Assembly (NCBI RefSeq): GCF_003254395.2
Contig: NC_037646.1
Coordinates: 7,473,881 to 7,537,880, forward strand
DNA length: 64,000 bases
From: Apis mellifera
Lineage: Eukaryota > Arthropoda > Insecta > Hymenoptera > Apidae
Direction of reading: 5' to 3'
The notes below the pieces were generated by a model, which worked only from the letters and a program-made list of their open reading frames with translations, made no database searches and was not told where the DNA came from. The translations under genes were made by a program, and so were the position numbers. This document shows positions 24,380 through 36,608 of the stretch, one piece after another. Numbering within the stretch: the first letter of the stretch is position 1; each line of letters opens with the position of its first letter.

Positions 24380-26155
24380 TAATTTTTGAATTATTTGATA
24401 TTAATTATATAAGCGATATATTATATATTGAAATAATTTGATTAAAAAAATAGTAATGAAATATTTTATGCTAATTAATTATTAAAAATTCTTATATCAT
24501 TATATCGTATAAATAAATACGATAATAATGTTTTTTTGTAAATGAAAACAATTTATTTGTATATTAAGAAAAAAGCATGTATGGTAAAAATTATATAATG
24601 AATATATAATTTTAATTTTTTATTTTGAAAACCCATAAAAATATTGAAATTAAGTTTTGCGAAGTAAAAAATTATTTGTTTGATGTTTATTATTATTTAT
24701 TTAATATTTCATTTAAATTAATTATACTGAAGTTAGAAGACATTAATTGTTATATGTATAATAATAATGCAATAGAAAGTTCAATAATATTCAATATTCT
24801 TCAATTTTCTTTCATATTTTTAATCATATGATAATCGTATAATTTTTATGAACAATTAAATTATTATTCATTCAATATATATTAACATTGTACATATTGT
24901 ACTACATTTGAATAAAATTTTATTATAATTTTGAATATTGTTTTTATTAATAAAAAAAATGTTATATATATTATTTAATCTTTTGCAATTATTTTTTTAA
25001 ATATATTATTAATAATAGCGGTTTTTAAAATTTAAATATGCCCTATAAATTAGGAAATGATCAAATTTTCTGTTTTCATTACAAAAATGTTAGCATCTAA
25101 TAATTTCCTTTAATTTCTGTAAATAGCACGCTTATTTAGTGTATATACAATTTAAATTACATAAAGGAAAATGCGGCTAATAAACTTACATTAAATTGTC
25201 CATTTCGCTATATTCACATTTATATAAATTTCTTTTTAGACAATTTTTTTAAATATATATCATAAAATTTCTATTTTCATAAATGAAATGGATTACATAT
25301 TTTAAATGAATTAATTGAAAACATAAAATGTTTTACAATATTCGATAAAAATTTCATTTAATTAATATTTTGTAATAGTAAATAGTCTTAAAAATAACTC
25401 GTATTTTGTAATAGAAAATTTCAAAATTCACAAGGCAGTGTGAAGATAGTTATTACAATTTAATAAATGTAATTATTTCAATGATTATTTTATAAGTATG
25501 ATGATATAATGGACAAGAATTTTAAGCTACAATATAAAAAAGATTTAAAAAATATGTTTAACTAATGTATAAATATAATGTACAAAATAAACATTGTTTT
25601 CACAAAAGTTTATCCATACATAAACGTCCAAATTAATTCAAAATATTGAATTAGTATGATAATTCTAAATACCTAATTATATGTTAAAACAGAAGGAAAA
25701 AATATTGCATGAATATATATGCATTTATTCTATGTTATATTATTCGTAAATTAAAAAAAAAAAGCATTCCATGTCAATCCGATTAGATGAATGCTCGTCA
25801 CGTGTGAGCGCGTATACATACATATGCATATGATTCATAAATGCAATGTATGAATATGTATATAACTCATTAAATTATGTAACATAGGTATATTCAAAAT
25901 TATCATCATTAAAAATAAAACTTATTTTCATGATAGTAGAATTAGAATTTATTAAAATTAGTTATTCAACTGATCCCTTTGACATGGAATGAGTGTTTTA
26001 CAAACAATGTATATAATTACAAATACTACTATATTGGCGTTCACAGTTCGCATTTATCATTACATAATTCGTGATTTATCAATTGTGGAGATTTTGAGAC
26101 TATGCACATTAAAATATATTTTATTGTTTAATCCTAATTAATAAGGATAAATAGT
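24380..26155. other. Intergenic DNA between convergent TMEM63 and Mes-4
   Basis: Holds the two 3' UTRs. A small G+C-richer patch at about 25770-25840 contains a CACGTG E-box (25799-25804) and the palindrome catatgcatatg. No coding sequence was recognised. Confidence 0.45.
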
Positions 26156-27142
26156 TCACTCAAGTAGACTGCCACCGATTATAGCCTCCAATTGACTAGA
26201 TGTAAGATTACTTAATTTTTCTACCTGATCTTTCCCTCCTTTCAATCTTAGAGATAATCGGTGTAATTCTTTTCGTTTCATATTTTTTGAATCACAAGGC
26301 ATAAAATCAGCAAACTGTATTGCTTCTTCGTCGTCTTCTTTTTGAGATTCTTCACTTTCTTCACTACTTGGATGAACCTATAAAATATATTTTTTATCTA
26401 TTGTTTTTATAAAAAATAATATATTTAAACAAATATTAAATATTCATTATAAAATGAATATTCCTTTTACTTTCTAAGAAAAAAAGGCTGTTGTTGATAA
26501 ATATTTAGAAAATTAAAATATAATTTAAAAGATAAACTTAAATTATTTAAAACCAAATTGCGTGCCTGAAAGTGCTATAAATAAAATAAAAAATAACCAC
26601 AATGAAATTTATATGTAGTATGATGGGATTTAAATATTTGTTATATACAAGAGAAATTTATTTACTACTTAATATTTTAAATTATATAATTAAATAACAA
26701 AAACTAAACTATTTATTATAAGCTATTTGTTAATTACAAAATACTTTTTTCTTACTATGATCATATTATAAATCAGAGGTCCAAAGAGATAGTACCAAAA
26801 AAATATACACTCACTTGAACGTATAAACTTAAACAGAACATGTTTGTTTGTTACTACTTCTCACTACTGCCAATGTCAGGGAGAGGATGCTGGGAACAGT
26901 GAAAAAAAATTAAAAAAAAAAAAAAAAAAAAAAGAAAAAAAAAGAAAAAAAAAAGAAAAAAAAGAAGAAGAAGTTAATTGTTAATTTTTGTCTACTTTCG
27001 GAAATATCTTAATAATAAATATTACATCAATAATAATATAGTATATTTGTTTGAAACAAAATTCTAAAATATTAATTACATACTTTTATAGAATGATTTT
27101 TTTGTACACAGATAGAAATGTATAAGATAATATATATAGTAT

Positions 27143-27201
<59 letters not shown>

Positions 27202-30200
27202 TATAATAATATATTAATAAATTAAAATATGATGTTATTTTTGAGTTAACATAAATCGTTATTTGATAAAATTGAAAATAATAATTGAAATCTTTATTCA
27301 GATATAAAATATTATAATATATTATATTTATAAAACAATTTTTGAAAATACGAATTATAGAAATAGAAACACAATATAGATATATCTTTTAAGATGAAAA
27401 AATTTAAAAACAAACAATATGTATTTTTACAAAATGCTTTTCGCATATCTCTAATGATTGATTAACGAATGAATATTTTAAAAAATGCATTATTCTATAC
27501 ACATAACTTTGTAACTAATATATATTTCCTTTTCATGCTTACCACCACCATTGTAGTAATTGTGTAATCAACTATACTTGTTTAATCTTTGTTATATAAA
27601 TAATATAAACAAACAAAAGCTAACAATGCTTAAAATAAAACTTAAAATAGTTTTAGATAAAAGCTCAAAAAAATGCACAAAAAAAGATTACTCAATTTCC
27701 CCGACAATTTACAATACCAATATTATAATACTAGGATATTTATCTCACCTCCACTATGGAAACTCTTGGTGATGGTTCTCTTGGTATTGATTTTTCCATT
27801 GTTAATAACGGACTATTGGAACCTGTAGACGAGTATTCTTTGTCTGTTTCAGTATCATTATCCGAATAATCTTTTTCATCTTCTACAGAAGATCTCTGCA
27901 TATCCATATTTTCATGCAGTTTACAGACAAAACCACCCTTTTCGCTGTACTCAAATAGATTTCCATCCAGATGCACTATTGATAATGATGATTAATTTTA
28001 ATGATGAGAGCAATAATAAATGAAACAAATGTAGTATATAATTAGTATATATATAATTATAATTAATGTAATATAAAATTATTTACCTTGACAAAAAGCA
28101 GCACTACAGAAGGAACAATGTGCAGATGTTCTACGGCGACATTCTGCACAGCGATGCCAAGGACAACTAAATCTTGAATCTGTATCATCAATGATTACAC
28201 AAGTTTTATGGTATTTCTTATTACATGTCTTTTGATCACAAATGACAAATTCTGCTAATTTTTCAATTTCTTGTCCACAACTCCAGCATAATACATGCTT
28301 TCTCGATCTAATTATTTAAAAATTTTTATTATGCATTATTTGTATGTTATAATAATAAATTATTGCAAATAAAAATAAATTATTTGAGATATTTAAATAA
28401 TAATTATGATAAAAAAAAATATAAATATTATTTTGCTCTTTTTTAAATTTATTTATTATACACGATTAAATAAAATTAAAGATAGTATTCTATTATTTTT
28501 ATCAAGAAAAATCGTATATGCGTCCTATATTTTTATATATTATCATTTACCTTTTTTGACGTTTTATTTTATCAAATTTTTCAATTTTTTTTTGTTGAAT
28601 TGAAGGTGTTGTTATTTGCGGTTTCTGCACTTTTAAACCTATAAATCCACTACAATTTGATGCACCACATAAACAAGGCTTTCGAGTTTCTCCATCACAA
28701 GCTAAATTATAATTAAAAGTCAATTCTTCGCCAGGCTCAATATCGCATAATGCAAACAGACCTATACGTGTATCTCCATTTACTGTCCACTTTTGAGTTT
28801 CACAATTAGGTGAACACGAATGATCTACCAAATATCAAAATAATAATATATTAGGAAACATAAGAATTTGTTTATTTTTGGAAAATTATTTTAATAAAAT
28901 TAAAAAATAAAATTTACTTACTCATAAATCGACTAAGATTGCCTTTTGGTTCTGCATCGATTGTTCTATTATTATCTATAGTTAGAAAATAAAAATTCTC
29001 ATTTTTTAATTCCTTTTTTCTATGTAGTCTTCGTTTGTATTCAGCCTCATCTATAACTTCACCTACATATTCTATAACAAACTGTCCAGCTTTAATGTGT
29101 TCTAAACTTCTAAGACCCCAACCACGTCCTATAGTATGAAATGGTTCCATAGCTGGATATTGTCTTCGTACAAATGCTTGATTGTTACATTTGGGACCAG
29201 CTGGACAAATGCCAGGGCTACATTCAACTAATAATATTCGATTAAGACAATCTGTTCCTGGTGCACATGGGTTTTCCCATTCTGGATCACAATCACATGC
29301 AACAATACTTTCAACTTCTACTGGCTTTACATTACCAACTGGTTTATTCACCTACAAATAGATATAAATTATATAATTTAATTTTCTCGTTACATTATTT
29401 AAAGAAAGTGTTGCCTCATAAAAAATCATATAATCAATAGTTTAACAATAGAACTTCATTATGACATAAAAGATTATTAAAATAATCATATTAATTTTAT
29501 ACATATAAATGAGAATGTATAATTGACGATAATACCTTTAAATATAGCAACAAGAAATCATGTTATAAATTTATACATTAATACATACATAATCTAATAT
29601 AATATTCATATTAATATTCATGTACTTGTTTATATATATGTGCATACACACACACGCGCGCGCGCGCGCACACACACACACACACACATATACACAGAAT
29701 TATACCTTTAATTTAACATAATGTGGAGGTTTCAATCCACGTGGTCCATGGTCTTTAGCGGCAGCTCTTTCAATTTTTAAACGTTGATGAATCTCATTGG
29801 CTTCTTCTAATGCCTTACGATAAGTATCATCTCGGTTTTTTTTACCGATTGGTGGTTTTATATTTGCATCACCATCTTGATACAAAAAAGCACGTCCTCT
29901 ATAAATGGAAAAATAATTATTGATGTTAACATCTTTTTTAATATTTAATTTAAACAAAATAATAATGAAACATATTTACCTATGAATCCAATGATAATTA
30001 TTCGATCCTAAGAACATTACGCAAAATTTACCAGGACTATGTGCTATAGCTTCTATATTTTCAGGAATTTCATGAGGATAACAAATACGAGATGGCCACC
30101 AACGATAATTACCAAGTTTAACCCAAACAACTTCTCCATATAAAGGCAATCTACCTGTTTCACAATCTTCACAAATAAATGCACCATCAGGAGCATTGAT

Positions 30201-30771
30201 ACCTATAATTATTATTACAGTTATATAATTTATTATATACTATATATATATATTATTTTAATTACTATTATCACTATTTCAACTAATTTTATTAATTATC
30301 TTATTTTATTATTAATATTTATAAATAGCAATTATATAATCATGATTTATTATTAATGCTATTAAACTTATTATACTTGTTTTAAAGTATAGTTACCTAA
30401 ACATTCTAAATGAAATGATGTTGGACATGTATCACAACAAATTAGACTTCCACCTCTTGTACATAAAAAACACCATGCTGCATTTACTGGAGGTTGTGGT
30501 GGTTGATAATGCTTTGGACAAACTATTTGACTACCAGTTAAAATCACTGAACCAGCAGGTAAACAAGATGTAGATGTATGATAAGACGAAGGACAACGAA
30601 CACATCGTGCCAATTTCTCATTTGGAGCTCTTGAATGACTATCCTGAGGATTGTCTGAACTGCATGTATGACATATGTGATACGGACAAGTCAAACGGCC
30701 TCCTTGCCAATGAGACTACGAAAAAAAAATTTGTAAATAATATACTTTAAGCTTAACATTACATGACTATA

Positions 30772-30826
<55 letters not shown>

Positions 30827-33460
30827 GAACATTACTTGTGGCCATGATTTTAAGCAAGATGAATGATAATGTTTTCCACAAGCTAATACAGAACATCTTA
30901 TTCTATCTCCTTCTCTTTCATTACATATAAAACAAGCAGGTGCTACTCCTGATAAACAATCAATACATTTAAAGAACTCATCTTCTTGTTCTTCTGATTT
31001 GCCTAAAAAATTACAAATAGCATTTATTTTAATTAAATGTTATATATAAAAGATATAATAAATAATTTTCTATACCATTATTCTCATCATCATCAATATT
31101 ATTTTGTTTAATCTCCTTTATATCATCAAGAATCTTATCATCCATGATATTCTCATCAATGGAATGTTCTGGACTAGATTCTCCTGGTTTGACACAAGAA
31201 AGATGAAAATACGAATAACAAGGACCTTTACACCTAGTTAATTTTCCAGTTTTTTCGCATATTTGACAAACTTTCTCTTGTTTCATTCCTTTAAAAAGAT
31301 TATAAGGTCTATTTTTCTTCGTTTCTGAAATATTTATCTCTTCTTTTTCAACTTTGATTTTAGATTTTTTATTATCTTTAGTATTTCCATCTATTTCTAT
31401 CAATAAATCATCTTCCTGATCTAACGAATTTTCTTTTGCATGAACATTAGAAGTGTCTGAAGTTACATACGATCGGTACTTTTTGCGAAAAGAAGAATTC
31501 ATATTATCCCAAGTCTTTCTTAAATATTTTCTGATATCATGTTCTGATGCATCCGGATATTCATCTTCTAACATATCTCTATTTCGTTCATAATAAACCT
31601 CAAAGACACCATCTATATCTTCTTCAGTTCGAAATTCAACTTTTTGCATGAGAGAAACTTCATCATTTGAATCTCTTTGACTTAAAGGAGATAATGGAGG
31701 AGTATCTGAATTGAGTTTTGAATGATTCTTACCATTCTCAATGTATTTGAGTATATTTGATTTTGTACCATCTGTTTTGTCTTGTAATGATTTGTGTAAC
31801 TCACATACCTATAAAATTATTCAATATAAATATTTATGATATCTATTATATGTATTATATGATATCTATTATAATAATTTATTATTATTAGTTTTTTATA
31901 TTATTAATAGTATATAAATATTTTAATCATATACCTACATTATCTTGTTTAGTACGTTTAAGATCAGGACCATTTGAATCACTTGAGTGTTTTCTTTTAT
32001 TAACTTTATCCTTTTCTTCAGATATTTTTGATGATTTATTTTTTATATTTTTTTCCTTTGGCTTAAAAATATTTGCTCTGTCATCATTACTCATAGGCTG
32101 AACTTCCATAGCTTCTTCAATCGCACTTTCCCATTTTGATTTTATACCAGGTTTTACAATAAATGCTGCTGCATATTTTGCATCTCTTTTTTTAACTTCT
32201 GCAGTGATTGATTCTGATAATTTTTTAAAGTCTGCAAGATTTGTAAATGGTATCATAGAATTTGATGAAACCCAACTATGACGTCCTTTATCACCAAAGT
32301 ATTGGACATGTATCATTAGTATTTGTGATCTGGCAGTAGCTGGTCAAACATACACACATATATATTTTACATAATTTGTATCAATTAGCATAAGATTGCT
32401 ATATTTAAAATATAAACAAAGAAAAGAAAAGCTTTTGACAAATAATTTATAATATAACATATTTATTACAGAGATATTTTTTAAAAGATAATATATAATT
32501 TTAAGTTAACATATAATTTAAAATTATTAATTTAATTATAATAATATATTATTAATAATTTTTATTAATAATAAAGATAAAAAGAATAAAAAATTATACA
32601 AAATATTATTGAACAAAACTTATATATAATCTTTTTAATAACTTTAATAAATAATATAAAAATAAAAATTTACCTTTTAACCTATGATATACCATTAAAA
32701 CTGGATCAAGTGTTATAACACAAGGCCAAAAAGGAAAATTACCAACTCTGGCCCATGCTAATTGACCTAAAATCCAATTACATTGTATAGGTGAACCAAC
32801 TAATTTTGGAGTAGTTTCTTCCATGATACTTAAACTATTAGAAGAATCACTTGTATCGTCCATATCATTAGTTGTATTATTTTCATCAGTACTATCATTA
32901 CTACTATCAAATGAATTTTGATATTTTCGATTCTTTGGCATTTTAGAATTCTGTAAATTATATATATTAACATTATATTAATAAATATTTTTATCAATAT
33001 ATTTAATTAAAAGAAATATAATAACAATTAAGAAAGAAAAACAATTAACATATAATTATATCATTATAAATATATGCATATGTGTATATGTATTGGTATC
33101 ATACTATGTCACAAATAGATACACATACACACAAAAAAAAATATACAGTAAAACATTAAAGAATGCTACATGTAGTACCATAGTTTGTTAAAAATGATAT
33201 TGATCTTTAATCAGAAAGAATTGATCTTAAGAGGCATAACATGCCTTTGGAGAACTGGCAACCTCATTCTTAGGAGACTTAGGTTTTATTATTCTGCCAT
33301 AACGACTTCTACCAGGTGAAGTTTTGTTACAATTAACACTGATGTCCATTTGATCATTCTCAAAATTGTTGCTCGTTGTTTCCAAATTTTTGTCGAATTC
33401 GCCAAATCTTGATTCAACAATTATGCCCACCTTGCTATTTACTTTGTTGATAGTATTCAT
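26156..33460 (-). CDS. Mes-4: NSD-family histone H3K36 methyltransferase (Mes-4/NSD homolog)
   Basis: Exons: 33245-33460 (5' part; donor uncertain), 32674-32950, 31939-32339, 31076-31808, 30836-31002, 30397-30715, 29980-30202, 29706-29898, 28922-29351, 28551-28824, 28087-28307, 27749-27975 and 26156-26377. From the ATG at 32941 the protein has 1225 residues; the extra first exon would make about 1300. Domains in order: PWWP1 (WARVGNFPFWPCVI), PHD fingers (CQICEKTGKLTRC; CFICNEREGDRIRC; CFLCTRGGSLICCDTCP), PWWP2 (WVKLGNYRWWPSRI), AWS (ACDCDPEWENPC), SET with GRGWGL, NHSCSPNC and EELTFNYN, post-SET (CLCGASNCSGFIG) and a C5HCH zinc finger (CWSCGQEIEKL). This is the full NSD architecture with intact AdoMet and catalytic motifs. 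The family dimethylates H3K36 on active chromatin. The C-terminal tail is acidic and ends IIGGSLLE. Confidence 0.93.
26912..26973. repeat. 62-bp homopurine tract in the last Mes-4 intron
   Basis: Uninterrupted A/G on the plus strand (A-runs punctuated by single G, ending gaagaagaag). On the transcribed strand it is a homopyrimidine run. Confidence 0.9.
27149..27193. repeat. (TA)n microsatellite
   Basis: About 22 TA units in the last Mes-4 intron, next to other TA-rich sequence. Confidence 0.9.
29631..29696. repeat. 66-bp alternating purine-pyrimidine tract with (CG)7 core
   Basis: Perfect pyrimidine-purine alternation made of TA, CA, CG and CA blocks in a Mes-4 intron, with CG run 29655-29668. 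It lies a few bases from the donor of the exon ending at 29706. Confidence 0.92.
30772..30827. repeat. (ATT)n microsatellite, about 18 units
   Basis: Pure trinucleotide repeat in a Mes-4 intron, 8 bp from the donor of the PHD exon ending at 30836. Confidence 0.92.
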
Positions 33461-34216
33461 TGTTTTCTAACTAATTTAGCATCTTCGTCTATTGAGGAAG
33501 ACAATAATTTAATGATATGAAACCTCATATATTTCTTCACTGATTAGCACAATATAAACTTTAGAACTTGTGTATAAAGGATTCACGAATAGAAAACAAT
33601 TTTCATTATCGCTGAAAATAGCTGCGATGGCCGATTTTCAAGGGCTACTTTATTTCTTACAGAAACAACACCTATTTTTTATGAGTCCATAGGAATTGGT
33701 ACATATTGCATGTAAACTTCTAAAAAAATTAATTCGATGTCTTGTAAATTATTTCTCTTTTTAATATTAAAAAATTGTAACTCAACCTCACGGGTCTCTA
33801 AGCAGAAACAGGACGCGTTTCCCGCGATTTTGGGTGATTCTCATAACCATGTTTAGTTTAATTTTTCACTATATTTAACGTTTAGTAATTTTTGTTTTAT
33901 CAGTTATTTCAATTTCGTTATGCATGGAAACATGATGAAATTCATATTAATAATGGTCGTTATATTAATATTACTTTATTAAATGTTAATTTTTCTTTAT
34001 ATATTTATATTTTAAATGGGAAATCATTAATTTATTATACAATAATTGTACAATATGTAAGATACACGTAAAAATATATACATACATACGTATATATATA
34101 TATATATATAATATTATATATTATAAATACTATGAAATATATATTTATAATAAAATCTGATTAATTATATTAAAAATATTTATTAGGACAAAAATTAATG
34201 TAACTTAAATTATTAT
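33461..34216. other. Mes-4 promoter region and DNAAF3 3' flank
   Basis: Sequence at about 33590-33860 is G+C-richer (gaaaatagctgcgatggccg; ggacgcgtttcccgcg) and probably contains the Mes-4 transcription start. The rest is A+T-rich. No coding region seen. Confidence 0.5.
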
Positions 34217-36013
34217 TTATTTACAAAATTTAGCAACATAATGTTCTTTAGCACTTATATCATTAATTTCGTGTAATCCATTTTGTTGCGCCATACTTTT
34301 TAATTCGTTTACAAAATTTTGTAAATGTTCATTTCGTAATTCTACTAAGTACTTTTGCAATTCCACTAACATGATTCCGTTTTTTTTAAGTAATGGTACA
34401 AGATTGGGCAATTGTTTCACCATATTATGAGCTATCCAGATGAAATCAAATTTATTAATATATTCTATTTTGTGTTTAGAAGTTTGTAAAAATGTAATAG
34501 GGTGAAAAATTATCTGAAAATATAATGTAGATTATAATTAATATATATGCTTATTAAATTCAAAATTTTATGTAATATTTTATAATCTGTAAATAAAATT
34601 TTATACTTTATGATTTTCAATATTTATCCAAGATACATTATTCTTTTTATATTTATTTCTTCCTATTTCCCATGATTCTTGTTCCATTTCTTTATTAGGA
34701 GTTTCAATTACTAATGTACCATTTAGTATAGATGGATCTCTATGTGATGCGATAAATTCTTCACATATTGATTCTTGATTCCTGATTTCATATATAGATC
34801 TCATAATTTCTCGTTCAGCTATATCAGTTGCTCTATTCCTATTATTATATTGTTATTATTTTCAATTATTATATTGCTTTATTAAAACTATATAAAAATT
34901 ATAAAATTCAAAATTAATATCTTACATATGATTATCTTTTTTTTCTTCTAAGATCCAAGTGAAGAAAGGACCATTTGTAATGTCTCCTAAATAAGTGTAA
35001 TGTATAAATCCAGGTCCATATTGTATTATATTGCTTAATAATGTTGGATTACTTCTAACAGGTTCACCCTCTAACCAAGTGAATGCAATTCCATTATTTC
35101 TCCAGAATCTAATGATTTAAATGAGATAGTTAAATAATAAAAATATATTAATATGATAAAACTTCATAAATATTTTAGAATTAATAAATATATACCTATA
35201 TTCCTGTAATGTTAAGTTAGAAATACCTCTAGATTTTAAAATCATATGATAATCCCAATCAAAAACACCTTCTCGATAATCATATCTTGTTTTTAATGAT
35301 CTTCTAATTCTCTGATCCCAATACTCAACAATAGGAACATTTTCACATGTTGCACGTTCCCAAAATCTTATAATACATATATACAATTAGAAACAAATTT
35401 ATATAATAGAAACTTGTAAAATATAAAAATAATTTAAATTTTCAATTTTTTATATAAACTTACTTAAAAATTGCTTCTAAATGATCTCTATCTTTATGCT
35501 TAAATTGTTCCAAATTTAACCAAGGACAATTTATTGTATTTGTTGGTATATTTGATAATTGATTAGAGGACTTTATTAAATATTTAGCTGTTGCAGGTCT
35601 TATTAGTGTATTTCCAAATATTTCTAAATAATACCGAGTTGCCTCTTGTAATCCTTTTATATTTCATTTTTTTTTACATTGTTCGTTTATGTAAAAACAA
35701 ACAAAAAAATAATTTATTTACTATAAAAACAATTACACTATATAATTTAAAAATAGATATACGTACCAAGATTTGTTTCTAAACAAGTATTTAATAAAAG
35801 AATAGATCTAGCCACTTGTTCTAATGTTGATTCAATTACATTATATATGATAATGCGGTCATTGTATAAATAAGATGATGCTAACGTTTTCAAAATATGT
35901 CTTGCATCACTAGCTCCTACAATTAATACTTCAAGACATTTATCTTGATAATTAGTTTCATGTTTATTAATTTCGAACTGTATATCTAATGCAGGACTGA
36001 ATCCCCACCACAT
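34217..36013 (-). CDS. DNAAF3: Dynein axonemal assembly factor 3 (DNAAF3/PF22 family)
   Basis: Six exons: 35767-36013, 35464-35653, 35196-35366, 34926-35108, 34607-34838 and 34217-34513, giving 439 residues, somewhat shorter than vertebrate forms. The N-terminus MWWGFSPALDIQ is the family hallmark. It is followed by a Rossmann-like methyltransferase-type core (LEVLIVGASDARHILKTLA), the conserved WDQRIRRSLKTRYDYREGVF block, and WLEGEP...YGPGFIHYTYLGDI. The protein works in the cytoplasm in preassembly of axonemal dynein arms, in insects needed for sperm flagella and chordotonal sensory cilia. No methyltransferase activity is established for the family. The last exon ends KEHYVAKFCK. Confidence 0.93.
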
Positions 36014-36608
36014 AATTATTATTTTTATATTACATTAAATTCAAATTATAGACTTTAAAATATTCCAATAATTAAACAATGAATAATAACATTAACGTTG
36101 CCAAATATAGATTTTAAGATATATTATTTCCATGGTAACATTGATTTATATATATCAGTTTCTAATATATGACAAAACAATTTCACAATATTATATCTCA
36201 TATTTCATAAAATAATTATTGATTTATTTTTATTTGATTCTTCATACCTGTATATTTAATTACTTACTTGTTATATCAAAATTTGTTGAAAATAAACATA
36301 CATGCGTATGATTATAAAATATATATATATACATATGTATATATATATATATATATAATAGACGTGCGCATATATTTAAATATACATATAAACAAAAAAA
36401 ATGTTTTATATTAAAATTAAAAATCATAAATTTATATAATAAAATTATAAACATGAGAGTGATAATTATGTCATAGACTTATAAAACCATTTATTTTGTT
36501 CCTATAATATAGATTCTGTGACACAGATAAAAATAACGCCCTCTCAAACCTTGCTCATGCAAGGATGTTTTATAAACATATTCACGTTAATTCAATACGC
36601 ACAATAAC
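36014..36608. other. DNAAF3 promoter and SAP130 3' flank
   Basis: Contains TA repeats near 36340-36360, a perfect hairpin ccttgc-tcat-gcaagg at 36549-36564, and next to it a CTCF-like core (aacgccctctc, 36535-36545). Both lie about 540 bp upstream of the DNAAF3 start. Confidence 0.45.
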
